Assembly: GCA_004794785.1 (NCBI GenBank)
Contig: SJOL01009893.1
Coordinates: 270,666 to 334,665, forward strand
Source of the DNA: Opisthorchis felineus
Lineage: Eukaryota > Platyhelminthes > Trematoda > Opisthorchiida > Opisthorchiidae
Reading direction: 5' to 3'
DNA: 64,000 nt
Shown piece after piece: positions 48,078 through 59,315 of the stretch (position 1 is its first letter; the number at the start of each line of letters is the position of its first letter). The notes beneath the pieces are model-generated. The model was given only the letters and a program-made list of their open reading frames with translations, was not told where the DNA came from and did not search any database. The translations under genes and the position numbers were made by a program.

Positions 48078-49064
48078 CTGCAAACAGAACATAAAACAAA
48101 CCCCTTTTAATGAACAAAATTAAATGGGTGCATGCCATTTAGCGTCAACGGAAACCGAAATTCCACAAAACACGGACACGAAGACGACGGTGACATAAGA
48201 CAACCCGGTTCAGATCGAAATCTGTCAACTCTGCATGGCATGCCCCATGCTGGGTATATTCGAGATGACGACTTGTCGCGCAGAAAAAGGCCACGCTGGG
48301 ATATCAGGTAACCTTCACTCTCTATTAGACTGACAGAACATCAAGAACGAGGTATTCATTCGAATATCGGTTGAATCTCACAGTAGCGGTCTGCACATGA
48401 GTGATTCATTCGTCAGTGACTTTTCGAATAACTGAGACCAAACAGGGAACACTTCTAACCGACCATGGCAATGTGAGAGAGTCGTACATAACATACTTGT
48501 CCAGCTACCGTTGTCATGGTAGCCGAAAGACTCACCTCCTGAACGTGTCACAGCGGATACAAAGCATCAGTACTGTGTACAATACCCAAGATAATGATCT
48601 AGTTGAAGATTCTCGAGAAACCTCCAGATGCCAAGTTTTCAAACCTCAGTAACAGACATACGGAGCAGGATGCACTAGATTCTATCAAATGGCTTTATTT
48701 ACTGTAACGACAGCCACATCTAACAAGCGGTTATTGACTCCCGAATGACTACTGAAGGTGCCTTTTAAGCTATCGATTACTCCAAGTTAAGGCGATCCCT
48801 TTTTCAATGGCAAAAGCTCCTCGCTTGAAGACGGCAGAACCTAGTAACGGGAATTATCAATGAACGTTCGCTGAATTCCAAGGCAGAAAGCTCAGTTTTT
48901 GTTAGCTAACTGGCACCGACCAAAAGAACTATCGGTATATATGTTGAAAACGAGCTCCGACATTCAATATTGGCGAATTAGTTGATATACGCATATTCCC
49001 GCACATAGTAGTATTGTCTGTGCGTGGTGCAACATGAGACGACAAAACGCAAAACGGTCATTAG
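48078..49064. other. Unassigned DNA upstream of the La-motif gene
   Basis: Expected to contain the 5' UTR intron and perhaps the promoter, but I cannot point to a TATA box or a first exon. No repeat was recognised. Confidence 0.3.
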
Positions 49065-49256
49065 ATGAATGCTGGGAGAAAATGGACATTTATGCTACTG
49101 ACTGCCGTTCTCTCATACGGGCGTGAATCATTCCCGTTACTAGGACCACGTCCTCGGAGGCAACCCAAACTTTTGGATGCAAGTCTAACGCCACATCTGA
49201 ATACTTTTCTCCCGATTGCGCGATTGGAGCTCGTCAAGGTGGGCACTGAAAGGTGA
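49065..49256 (+). mobile_element. Possible LINE fragment, plus strand
   Basis: The frame contains TAVLSYGRESFPLLG and then RRQPKLLDAS. These resemble the RAVLLYGCETWPLR and RRLQVFD blocks at the C-terminal end of RTE-like ORF2. Only this short stretch matches. Confidence 0.4.
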
Positions 49257-49420
49257 CTCAACAATGGAAGGTTGCTGCGTGCGGTGGTCGTAATCAGCAG
49301 TTTGCTCACTTATGCCAGTAGAGCCGAAACAGCCTCCAGATAAATAACCTCGGCTGTTTGGAGTTCATCGTTTCTAACAGCGAGTGGCAGAGCCGACTTC
49401 AGCCAATCGAATAATGCTTT

Positions 49421-49675
49421 TCATATAGGAAGGGAGAAGCGCATTCCGAATTGTTCGATTGACGCCGCTAGACTGTCGAACGCGAGTTGTACTACCAGGG
49501 CCGTGTCACAGACTAAAGCGATGTCGCATTCCATCTCCCGTAGTCCGTTACCTGCGATCAACTCTAGGAATCCGTGCGATGAGTTTTCCGAAACTTCCTT
49601 CAAGGTGTCATTGGTAGTATACAAAAACGAAACGGTGGTAACGGACAAGTTACAATGATGATGACCACAATTCAC
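49421..49675 (-). mobile_element. RTE-like LINE fragment, RT palm region
   Basis: The minus frame has NGLREMECDIALVCDTALV followed by LAFDSLAASIEQFGMRFSLP. It matches the LEYADDIALLC...ALD.L...VSRYGMRF.P region around the RT catalytic box, but YADD has become ECD. An inactive remnant opposite in strand to its neighbours. Confidence 0.6.
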
Positions 49676-50351
49676 CTAAGGCTACTGGAGACAGTGTGCG
49701 TACGATAGCTGACCGTTAACTTGTTCATTGCCTGTGTGCCTATACAAAGCTTGAGTGATCTTCACGTCCCTCCCATGTAGGTCATTTCCAGGTACACATT
49801 TCTACATACCAGTCCCATCAAGCGAGTCAAGGGCTCAGTTGATACCAAGATGAAGGGCAGTAGGCCGACGACAGGTGAGGGGATGTCAGTACAACGAAAA
49901 TATAATCAATACTGCCTTGCTCGAGATAGAAACCTGACAAATGTTCGTGAATGTGCCATTCTCAGCATGGAAATGGACACCAAGGAACGACGGATAGAAA
50001 AGTTTGGATGCCACAGCAGTGGCTGCTGCATTTAGACGATCATTTTTGTTATCAGAATTTTAGCAGCAGTTTACACTCTGCAAATGTGAAGTGCATGCCA
50101 CGCCGTGCGGCAGAATGAGTAGAATATTTCAAAACTCTGAACCAAGGAGAGCGATCCCGTCTGCGTACTCAATGTCTACGAGCGAAAGCCTTGAGAGCAC
50201 CTTGGTTCTCGACATTTCAGGGACAGGAAAAGTTTCAGGTGGCATGTCCAAATTGGACGCCTCAATGGTAGCTTGTCGACAACCAGCACATTAGGTCCAA
50301 AGTCTTGAAAACTCCGTGCCAGAGACCGGGAGAAAATATCATTATATGCAC

Positions 50352-50425
50352 CGCAGGGGTGAGATGGCTGTGGTTAGAGCGCGAATATACTTATCGGAAG
50401 GTAAGGTAATGGTCAGAACCTCCTA
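50352..50425 (+). mobile_element. tRNA-derived SINE, family A, head only
   Basis: GGTGAGATGGCTGTGGTTAG and AGCGCGAATATACTTATCGG match the head of the family. Box B is changed to TGGTCAGAACCTCC, and no body follows. Confidence 0.6.
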
Positions 50426-51049
50426 CACTAACAACAGAGCACACATCTCTGTGCACTGTGGAATCAGTAACCGTAACTAGTCTTAACACGACACATTCGA
50501 ACAATTCGCAGCTGACTTTCATATGCATCGACTACGCTCAGGTCATCAATGTTGTTCAGCCCATAAACTCAAAAGGGGACTTCAGTGCTCGAGTAGTAGG
50601 GCATTATGAAACTCAGCACAATAACTGGAAAGAGTAAACGAGGGTACTTCCAGCCGATTCAGATTCGGGAGGGAATTCGACGTAGCACGTGGCGCTTGAA
50701 TGTCGGAACTTGTGGTTGTGCTCCAAAAAGCCGGGCATGAATATTTGGTGAACGCGACCACGACCTGGACCAAAGCCCTTTCTGATTCGGTCCCATAGGA
50801 CGCTGAGGTACAGTGCGGAAACGACGATGGCAATAACAATAGTAATATAGATCAGCTGAGGCATCCTTCGGTTCATCAATGCCACGCAACTCTCACCGAA
50901 ACAAGATCGTCCCAACTTTGCACAATGCCGGGAGCTCCGCCAGTGGCACGAGATTACCACGCACCACCAAGTACTGAACATGAGATACAACAATGACAGC
51001 GCCCGCATGTCGGAGAAGTATGATCGCCGGCCTCGTACACCCTACGAAT

Positions 51050-51480
51050 TACCAGACATCGACTGAAACCCAGCCTGCCCACCGACCTTGAAGTCTAGTG
51101 GACACAGAAGGCCAAGGAAACGGAGGGGACGAGGAATCCTGGGAATACCCGAAATTATTTCCACTGATTCGCACTGCCGATCCCCAGACGCGGTCGGCGA
51201 GTGAAACGATCAGGGATCGAACTAGCGCGAACACGTTCAACAAAGAAAGGCTTGACCGGCAGGCCGAGGATTTTGAAGAACAACTCTCGTGTGCATCCCG
51301 TACTACTCAGTAGGTTTGTCGAACTGCACTGGAACCCTGAATGGTGAACTGGAACATCCTACGGACTTGGTTATGACTGTATATGTTCTCCAAAGCACAA
51401 CCGAGTTCCTGGTCAGGACGACCTCTCATCGTCTTTGTTTAAGGATTGGAGTAAAGTCCCCAGTCAATAACAAACAACAA
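51050..51480 (+). mobile_element. RTE-like LINE fragment, upstream of RT
   Basis: Plus-strand pieces: ERLDRQAEDFEEQLS near 51248-51292 (family form RLDRWAEFFEEQ) and, in another frame, KHNRVPGQDDLSSSLFKDW near 51395-51450 (family form KHNKAPGPDDLPPALFKDG). They are in the right order and spacing for the linker between endonuclease and RT. A minus-strand SINE follows at once, and later RT blocks resume at about 52130. Confidence 0.7.
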
Positions 51481-51483
51481 TAA

Positions 51484-51652
51484 ATTGCTCGGCTGTAATG
51501 AACTTCCGGTGCCTCCCCGCTGTGCCACCTGAAGGAAGCATGAGGACTGAAAGTCTCAGGCTGCCCAAGCACATATAGGAGCTGAACTTGGGTTCGAGCC
51601 TCGAACCTTGAGGCCGGTAATTTCGCGCCCTAAGAACTGAGCTACCTCCGTC
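51484..51652 (-). mobile_element. tRNA-derived SINE, family A, inside a LINE
   Basis: Minus-strand head GGAGGTAGCTCAGTTCTTAG, box B GAGGCTCGAACCCAAG, body with GGGCAGCCTGAGAC and TTCAGGTGGCACAGCGG. It lies between two parts of a LINE ORF2, so it inserted after the LINE. Confidence 0.8.
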
Positions 51653-52129
51653 AGTGCTTGTCTAATCTACTTGCGTTCATTTTCGAAAAGAATAATGTGA
51701 GTCGTTTAGGGAGGATCTGCGATAGTCTACTTTCGAAAAAATGGGACCATAGAGATTGTGGTAATCATAAGGGGGTCAACTGGACTCGCCGTAACGGGGC
51801 TTCTGGCGTCGTCACCTTATGGCTCCTCGGCCCGAGGAGCATTCACGCGAGCATCAAGGATTCTGGCCCGTGGGGGTTGCACTAATCAAATCTACACACT
51901 CCACCAGCCGCTGGAACAACACCACATGTATAAATGATCCACAATTTCGGTATACCTGTATTACTAAGCCCCATTTCATTCCCTTGGCCGACCGGTTCTC
52001 CATAACACGCTTGATCAGCAAGGTATTTGTCAAGATGTCTGTCAATATACTGTGTTAATGTACTTTGTATTCTCATACTTCCTGGCGCGTGAGAATATAC
52101 GGGGAGCCTACCAAAAGGTTTAGTACATT

Positions 52130-52740
52130 AGTGATGTCAACAAGGATGCCCACTCTGCATTCTGCCTTGATATCCTGATCGACGAGAGGAAAGTTAGGCC
52201 TTCAAAATATGGATATTCAAGCTGCTGCTGCTGTCCGCTGAGTACGCAGACATCGTTCTCGTCTTTGAACAGGAACGGAAGGCACGGATGTTTTTGGATG
52301 GACTGACCAGTCATCCCGCCGTCAGGCACAGTGTAAGGCCATGATGCTCTTGGACATGCAGACACGGAACACACCTAATACAACGTAAAAGAAGGCATTC
52401 GAGGTTGTAAAGCGTTCCATGTATCTTGGAAGTTCTCAATTTTTATTCCTTTCTTCACATTGAGGCCTTTAAATAAATTATGGTTGAATGGCAGCGAAAC
52501 ATCAGTGTTGAACACTGATGCAATGCTCTCGATGATGACTGCTACATTGGGACACCCATACTTCAATCTCAAGAGACGCGCGTCATGCTACAGTACGGGC
52601 CATCATACTGTATGGCCGAGACGTACCCTCTGCAAGCAGCCGAAGACGCCTTCAGGCCTTTGACAACCATTGTCTCAAAACAACAGCTCGTGTAGACTGG
52701 GGCCAACGAATCAACCAGCCAAAAATAAATGATGGGTATG
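52130..52740 (+). mobile_element. RTE-like LINE fragment, RT to C-terminus
   Basis: Plus-strand blocks: EYADIVLVFEQERKARMFLD near 52235-52295 (family LEYADDIVL; one Asp of YADD lost), an MYLGSS-like block near 52420-52440, ATVRAIILYGRD near 52586-52620, and RRRLQAFDNHCLKTTARVDW near 52638-52700. Frame changes and stops are frequent. It continues the fragment at 51050-51480. A CATCAGTGTT hairpin occurs at about 52500 and again near 52752. Confidence 0.78.
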
Positions 52741-54891
52741 TGACAGCGAAGCATCAGTGTTCAGCGCTGATGTGATGCCGATGACGAAGAGCCCAGGGTT
52801 AGCCTTCCCGTCATCTACTTTCTTCTTCCCATTGTGAAGCTTTATTCAAATACACTAACACGATTGTGCGAAAGTGAAGTACCAGTTTTCACATCAGGTG
52901 TTGCTGTCAATGACGGTGGATCTCAGTGTCGACTACTGAACCATGGTGGATTGAACTTCTCACCAGCTGCAATAAGTGAGCTGGCAACGTTCAGTGTGAT
53001 AGCAGTTTATTACCTTATTTGATTCGTATATTTTGCCGCATAGCAGAGGATGACTGTAATATCCGTTCCGGCGTTGAAAACCATGGGCACATTGGGAACC
53101 TGGTTTGCTGTTGGTTTCCATAACCCGGTGTTCTACAGCAGGATGGTTTCAAGTTTCACCCCAACGAACGCATGGAGGTTTGTGCGCAAGTCCGAATTCT
53201 GGTTCGAGCGACATGTTGACGGCTCCGAGAGGCCAGCGAACATGAAAACTAAACGACCCAACGATAAGCAGTGCACCTAGGTTCGCTGACGCATATCGAT
53301 TTACTGACGGTGTTGCCGGCTATCGCAGACTATCATCGTTTTCACCGTTGAATCGCCAGGCCTTCGGGGTTTTGCAGCAGTCCATATATGTGAAACCGTT
53401 TACGCAGGTAAATATGAGTAGGGATTTATGATACCAAGCCCTAAAAAATCAGGTTTTCCTTCATTCACAGGAGCTTTGGTCCCTAGTCCCTGTGCTGACG
53501 AGCTGCGAATTCTCAGAATTCCGGAGATAGGAGGTGCAGTGTTCTCGCCGCTTAATTGACGCATGGGCGCGCACAGGCCTGGAACTCCAAACCAAAAGTA
53601 CGGGAAAAGCATGTGATCAAAAGAGCACACAGGAATGCAAAATAGTGGAAAGTTCCTGAGTCAAAGGAAATACTGACGCTGTAACTAGAATACGGAAGAA
53701 CTAGGTACCGGTGCTACCTTTAACAAACCTGTACAAGCACAAATGACGACAATTTACCTAGTCCATGATTTAGCGCACTGACAGTCATCTAACAGAACAC
53801 CACACAAACTGTAAAACAGCTGTTTAAAAACCTGATTTTGGAAACTGTGCTCGTTTTCAACGTTTCTGTTAAGAATGTCTCCAAGAAAACTAAAGGGCTT
53901 AACGATAAGAATATGAAACCGGACAACTAGGGAAATAGCGAAACGAATGGGCATATCTTGAAAAGTTATCTCGAATTGACTGTAACAAGCACTCGAATGA
54001 GAAAAGGTGGCGGTTTGTCGATCCCATTCATCACGTGAAATGTTGTTTCGAATTAGCGACTGAAAAAAGTTTTCTATAGACAAATACCTGTTGATAAACT
54101 CCGCCTGCATGAACTACACCAGAAAAGCAAGAAACCCACCGGGCTAGACCAGATCAGCCGCGCTTTGCGTACGATCATCCACTAAAACAAGGCCGATGAC
54201 GATGGGGTCAGTTCAGGCCGGTATTCAGTTCGTCAAATAAGTCCTATATGCTTGTCGCCCTTAATCCTATAAGAAGGCGTCAACATATTTAAAAATAACA
54301 AGGAAGGAAGTAATCCAGCTTTATGTACAGCCGTGTACACTGATGTCAGATGTTCCACCCACCTAATTAAAGCGCGGTATGTTCGAAACTGGTTTCGTTT
54401 TCCCCTTAATCTCGGCTGAATTCAAAATGAGTGGCTAGCCGTAGGCTGAGCAATTCCCAGGGGCTTTTTATATGGATTCGTTTGGCACGCCACGTCTGCC
54501 GAGTAGTTCGGCGGCCGTTGTATTGGTGGAGCCCAGGTCCACCGATGTGAACAGTGACTTTACATTGAAAGGACCCAGTATTTCTTCCTCTTCAATGCGT
54601 ATAACACTCGGTTTTTCCATGAATAGCTCTTCTCTTTTGACTGAGTTTTATGACCCGCATTTTTTTGGCAGGTTGTAATTTGGTTCATCTGGAGTGGTAC
54701 GTTTCGTCTTAGCTGTGTTTTCAATTCGTGTAATTTCAGTAGTCCGTAGGAGCTGGGGATGGCCGGGTCCTGAGCTCATATTTTCCAGTACAAGGGACAG
54801 ATTCTCGGTGTAGCAGCTGATGGTGCTTTACGTATCGCGGCCTTGACAATACATGCTTGAGTTCGAAGGCGTATTCTGGCGGAGGTGGAAC
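52741..54891. other. Unassigned DNA
   Basis: A 118-codon minus frame at 53754-54110 and a short KSKKPTGLDQISRAL-like plus segment near 54122-54170 hint at more mobile-element debris, but neither is convincing. Confidence 0.3.
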
Positions 54892-55533
54892 TCAGAGAGA
54901 CAGCAGGTCAAGGGGTCTCTGACGAGAGCAAGTGCTGTCATCGGCTGGTGTAGTCATTGCTCTGGCTGGGAGACGTGCCGCATCAGCCGTTTCAGGACCT
55001 GGAGAAATTTCTACCGGGGTGATGGGGACATTTGCAGTTTTCCTGTGTGGTGAAGCAGAAAGTTCATCTGCAGGGGCGATGGAGGGCTCAGGGTCTTGCA
55101 AGTCTACGGAGCTAGAAGCTGCTGGATAGTTTTGTGTGGGTCCAGTGCTGAGAGCAATCACAGAGCACTGAGAGTATAAGGGTACCATGGGAGCATCAAC
55201 GTAAATACTGGCAGTTGATGGCGTAATAGATTTAGGTACGACAGAATGTGGGATCGGGTTCACAGGGGAACAAGATGGCCGATGGTTTGAGATGGGACGT
55301 CGGCAAGCTTCATTCATAGATGCAGTATTAGTCTGCCCGATTGTCAGGTTGATCGCTTTGCTGATCGTACGGGTTGTCGGGGTACTTAGGGGACCGGCGG
55401 AGTCGATTTGGTATCCCGGAGGAGGGATATGATACTTGGTCTGGAAATTCGTGAGAATCGGAGCCAACAGATTCCTGTGTGGCATCAGAACGAGGTTTAG
55501 GGTCAGTGTATATAGTGGGCGTGGACAACACAA
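54892..55533 (-). CDS. P/S/T-rich open frame, possibly continuing a LINE ORF1
   Basis: A 213-codon minus frame rich in proline, serine and threonine (for example PITPVEISPGPETADAARLP) with no recognised domain. It lies downstream of the ORF1-like frame at 55720-56301 on the same strand, with a stop and frame change between. A second overlapping minus frame (55328-55531) reads equally well, so the true frame is unclear. Probably part of the same decayed element. Confidence 0.3.
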   Translation of the reverse strand: MCCPRPLYTLTLNLVLMPHRNLLAPILTNFQTKYHIPPPGYQIDSAGPLSTPTTRTISKAINLTIGQTNTASMNEACRRPISNHRPSCSPVNPIPHSVVPKSITPSTASIYVDAPMVPLYSQCSVIALSTGPTQNYPAASSSVDLQDPEPSIAPADELSASPHRKTANVPITPVEISPGPETADAARLPARAMTTPADDSTCSRQRPLDLLSL

Positions 55534-55719
55534 CCGTCTCAGCGTTATCAGAGACGGCTGGGGCCCGGCAGATTTTTATGCCACTGCAGAGGAGGCCGGG
55601 TAATTCAAAAGGTTCTGTAAGTTATAGTTTGACTTGGTGGTGATTTGGCTGTTGCTCGGGGAGGTAGGTGCAGGGGACATCTGTGATCGAGTAGCGTCGA
55701 ATGTCCTAACTCGTGCGGA

Positions 55720-56301
55720 TTAGTAAGTGGAGAGGGGTTCAATCTGGTAGCTTCCAATGACAGAATTATGGGATTTAGGTGGTAGCATCTTGGTTAGTTC
55801 TCTTTGCATTCGAGAACGAGCAGCCTTAAGTTTTATGGTTCGGAATTGTTCGGCAGAGGAGAAAAGAGCCTGGGATTTTATTGGACGCACGGCATCATTT
55901 TCATCCCGGAATTGCATCATTATTGGGCAGAACATGGATGGTTTCAACTTTCGGAACCGTCGAGCTGTACACGTGGTGGCAAGCATGCCACATGCAGTCA
56001 GGATGGCAGTTTTGGTGTGTTCTAGCGGAATTCGATCAGGTGCGTTGAATATTAGGACAGCATGATGACAGCATTCAATGCGTTGACAAATCTCAGAGAC
56101 AATCGTGTCAATGAGACTTGGCGGTTTTCCTAGATTGACTGGATTGCATGTTGCGTCAGGATTTAGGAGATATGCAATGGGCTGTATGGCTCGGAAGGAG
56201 GCCATTTCATTTTCCATCTTGTGCAGACGGCTTCTGAGATTTTCCAGGCCTTTCAGGACCTGCGATCTTACTGGCAGCTGTGAGAGAAGGGTGTTGCTGG
56301 G
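55720..56301 (-). CDS. Probable LINE ORF1-like protein fragment
   Basis: An open minus frame of about 190 codons. The N-terminal part is helical (LKGLENLRSRLHKMENEMAS, possibly coiled coil). The central part, CCHHAVLIFNAPDRIPLEH then TKTAILTACGMLATTC then FRKLKPSMFCPIMMQFRDEN, resembles the RRM-like core in ORF1 proteins of some LINEs. The end is basic (KLKAARSRMQRELTKMLPPK). An upstream minus frame at 56862-57146 may be its N-terminal part after a frame break. Function in known families is RNA chaperoning in the retrotransposon particle; here it is likely dead. The alternative is a genuine host gene exon, which I consider less likely. Confidence 0.45.
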   Translation of the reverse strand, partial: PSNTLLSQLPVRSQVLKGLENLRSRLHKMENEMASFRAIQPIAYLLNPDATCNPVNLGKPPSLIDTIVSEICQRIECCHHAVLIFNAPDRIPLEHTKTAILTACGMLATTCTARRFRKLKPSMFCPIMMQFRDENDAVRPIKSQALFSSAEQFRTIKLKAARSRMQRELTKMLPPKSHNSVIGSYQIEPLSTY

Positions 56302-56861
56302 TTAGGAGGCAAACCAACGTCAGGTAGTGCCACTGAATAAACTGAGGCTACTTGGAGTGCCGTGTTTACCGGCCTCGAAATGTGAGGGGGTTGAGGGCTG
56401 GTTCTTCTGGCTGTGAGGCGCTTCCTTGAACACATTGGTGATGGGGGATTCAGGGTACAGCAACCGCTCTGAGGAATAAGATGGGAGAGGTGTCATAATG
56501 CGGTACTTTGGTTCAGGTTGAGGTTGAGGTGTAAGAATGAGAGAACTTTAGAGTAGTAGGGAAGCTCTATATCGTATTACGAGAGTCTCGGTCAGTCTTA
56601 GTAACCTATTTGAGCTGGTAGTTTAGATAGGATTGTGGAAGCGTGGGACAGCGGCAGCACGTCGACAGGGACGATTATATAGATGGGGGCTAAACGTGTT
56701 CGACGAACTGGGGACTGACACTGGCAAGATTAGGCCTAATGAAGAAGAAAGGGCTGTTCGCTTATGTGATCGCAGCAAATTGGAGAACCACCGTAAATAG
56801 ATAGTTATCTAGTATAAAAATGGTTAAAGACCTATGGATGGGCTAGAATCCAAAGACGTTT

Positions 56862-57146
56862 CTACAACACCTGACCTTGATACAAAGGAGGAAGGGGACG
56901 GTACAAAGGGGTTGATGTATGCTTAGGGGTGAGTGGATGAGGAAAAGCTCGGCCAGGGTGAACAAGCAAGGCACATTGTGGGAATGGGTTGTAAGGAGTC
57001 ATATTAGACATATTAGAAAACGCAGCCGGGGTTTGTGGTATTGTGGTGGTGCATGTTGCTTGGAGGTTGGCTAAAAGATATTTGCTCTCGGTGCAATGAG
57101 ATAGAGTAAAAATTGCAGCCTCCATCTGGATAGCCATTACCATCAT
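56862..57146 (-). CDS. Minus-strand open frame upstream of the ORF1-like fragment
   Basis: About 94 codons starting near 57146, rich in proline and threonine toward the end (YRPLPPLYQG). Its position and strand suggest the N-terminal portion of the ORF1-like protein at 55720-56301, separated by decayed sequence. No domain was recognised. Confidence 0.25.
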   Translation of the reverse strand: MMVMAIQMEAAIFTLSHCTESKYLLANLQATCTTTIPQTPAAFSNMSNMTPYNPFPQCALLVHPGRAFPHPLTPKHTSTPLYRPLPPLYQGQVL

Positions 57147-57390
57147 CAGAGACAGTCATATAGCTTCGCGAGTGGCCGACTAGGTCGCTCATTTATTCTG
57201 TTAGTTTAAACATGAATGTGGAAGTGGAGGTGTGTGTCAATACGTTTGCGCTGTCGATAAGTGAGACGATCCGCAGACAGATATGACAGACACGATAGAG
57301 TCAGTCAGGTTTTCCTGCAATCTGCAGCGGCTCTCAACGTGTTATCTCCGTGTAGGGTACTGAAGCTATTTTAACTGAATATCACAAAAC

Positions 57391-58480
57391 AGCGGGCTCT
57401 TTTAGAGGCACAGAGAAAAACTGAGCTGGAGGCCGAAGAGGACTCACCAGATGAAGTCTGGGAACCAGTGGCCTCAACTGCCCGGTTAGCGCAGTACGTG
57501 AAACAATTTCAGATTGAGGAAATACATCCGAGATATGCTGGTGATATTAGAGGGTCTTCTCCAGGGCCAAAACCGGCCACTTCCGTCACTCCAGTGACAG
57601 CCACTGTGGAACTACCCAAAGTAGAACCATCATATTTTGATGGTAATCCGAGTCATTACCGGAGGAACACACGACAATTTGAGATATATATTGAGAGCGA
57701 GGCGGAGGACGCCGGTCAGAGGCTCCTGTATTTGATCCACTAATGTCAAGGCGACGCGAGGGCAGCCACTGAAGAATGTGTGATGCTCCCGCCGGAAGTA
57801 GCGTACTCCAGGGCTCGGGAGATTCTACGCAATCTTTTTTGTCAGCCCCATATTACTGCTGGCTCTCTGCTCGACAGTACGTTCTGACTGGCACGACAAA
57901 CCACTGGAGCAGCCAAGTCTCCGTCGGACTTGTGCATAAAAGTGCAAAGTTGCAGAGAGAGTCGTGCATTCTCTTCCCTCACCATTGGAGCACAAATGGG
58001 CTGAGGTGGCAGATGAAATATCGATGACTGGCCGGGACCCAACATTGACTGACTTGGCAGAGTTTGTGGACACGCGCTCCAGGGTTGCACGAAGTCGGTT
58101 TCGGTAACTGGATCGAGAAGGGGATGTAAGACGCCCTCCTGTGCCGCTAAATTCTGCCAACCAATCTCCCAGACGGGATGGTGCCACGAGTTTCCTAACC
58201 GACGTAAGGCCAGACGCAGACAATGGTCCAAGCACTTGCTCATTATGTCCACAGCCCCACCCAATTTATGGCTGCCAGCGCTTTCTACCTATGGAAGTTC
58301 CTGATAGGTGGAGGAGCATACGGGAGCATAATGCATGCTTTGTTCGCTTAGGGGACTCTCACATGGCTAAAGATTGCAAGCCAATTGTTTGATGCGGCCA
58401 GTCGGGTTGTAGGGAACGACATCATAGGTTGTTGCATGCATCAAAACCCGGAAACAGAGCAGGAAAGTCTCCAGAGGTGG
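57391..58480 (+). pseudogene. Pao gag, broken
   Basis: Starts in an acidic, probably helical stretch (LLEAQRKTELEAEEDSPDEV), then a gag block beginning YFDGNPSHY near 57634 and continuing QRLLYLIH, as in the DUF1759 domain of Pao elements. The frame then shifts; the continuation EECVMLPPEVAYSRAREIL is in a second frame. Near 58238-58420 lie two zinc-knuckle-like segments: CSLCPQPHPIYGC, and CFVRLGDSHMAKDC in which the second cysteine is arginine. CGQSGCRERHHRLLH follows. Several stops are present. Confidence 0.8.
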
Positions 58481-58700
58481 ATGGCTTTTGTGCCTTAACT
58501 CAAGATTGTAAGCTTACAGCACGCCTAGGAGTTATTCCTGTTAAGCTTGACACTCCAAAAGGAAAGGTAACAACGTATGCGTTTTTAGATGCCGGTTCCG
58601 ACATACCATTAGTAAAGCGGGACTTTTTGGCAAAAAACGGGGTCAGGATGCTACCCACTTCTATGCCATTGATACTTTGGGTGGTTACATAAGATGCACT
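58481..58700 (+). pseudogene. Pao aspartic protease remnant
   Basis: LGVIPVKLDTPKGKVTTYAF leads into LDAGSDIPLVKRDF, the active-site region of retroelement aspartic proteases (normally D-T/S-G; here D-A-G-S). It continues the gag-pol frame but a frameshift at about 58675 separates it from the next part (MGGYIRCTSDANN). Confidence 0.7.
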
Positions 58701-59315
58701 TCCGACGCCAATAACATCAGGCCTTTATCAATGGACGAAAGTCAGTCGATAGATATTGACAGGGCGTTCGTCGTTGACAGCTTACCAATGCGAGCTGTCC
58801 CAACTATCAGAGAAGCGGCCAGCTCGTGGCCGCACCTTGACGAAGTCTCTTTCGACGAATTGACTGAGGACGATGTAGGAGTCCTTCTTGGCTGTGACGT
58901 ATCCGAAGCGCACTGGGTATTCGATCAGCGCCCGGGAGGTGAAAACCAGCCATTTGCCGTAAAGACCTAACTTGGTTGGACACTTCTTGGTCCGATGGGG
59001 ATTGAGACGAAGCAGTAGGTTGTCAGTCATTGTATAACCGCGTGCATTCAGGGCATACAGGAGCATTTGCAGAGGCTGTACAACATAGAATTCGCAGACG
59101 CTCCAGCGTCGAACATTAGTCTCTCTTTAGAGGAGCAAAGAGCATTATTGACAGTAGAGACTGGTGCGGTGCGGGTAAGTGGACATTACCAACTACCACT
59201 CCCATTAAAGGATAACGCACTTCCACCGCCCGATAAATTTCACGTAGCTAGAAAACGTCTAGATAGTCTGACACCTAGACTGTGCAAAGATCGCGTTTTG
59301 CGCGGAATGTACCAT
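58701..59315 (+). pseudogene. Pao region between protease and RT
   Basis: Contains SFDELTEDDVGVLLGCDVSE, the typical Pao 'DVGVLLGCD' block, then WVFDQRPGGENQPFAV, a stop at 58968-58970, and NISLSLEEQRALL ... LPLPLKDNALPPP ending in CKDRVLRGMYH, the usual approach to the RT domain. It is cut here by the first insertion. Confidence 0.7.

Noticed and set aside
50582..51008. 131-codon minus frame with a membrane-helix-like segment (IYITIVIAIVVSALYLSVLW)
   Set aside because: It lies just upstream of LINE fragments, has no splice sites or family resemblance, and the hydrophobic run comes partly from simple ATAATAATAG-like DNA. Not enough to call a gene.
54062..54180. LINE RT start (KSKKPTGLDQISRAL)
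   Set aside because: Only a single short block matches, and no neighbouring RT blocks were found.
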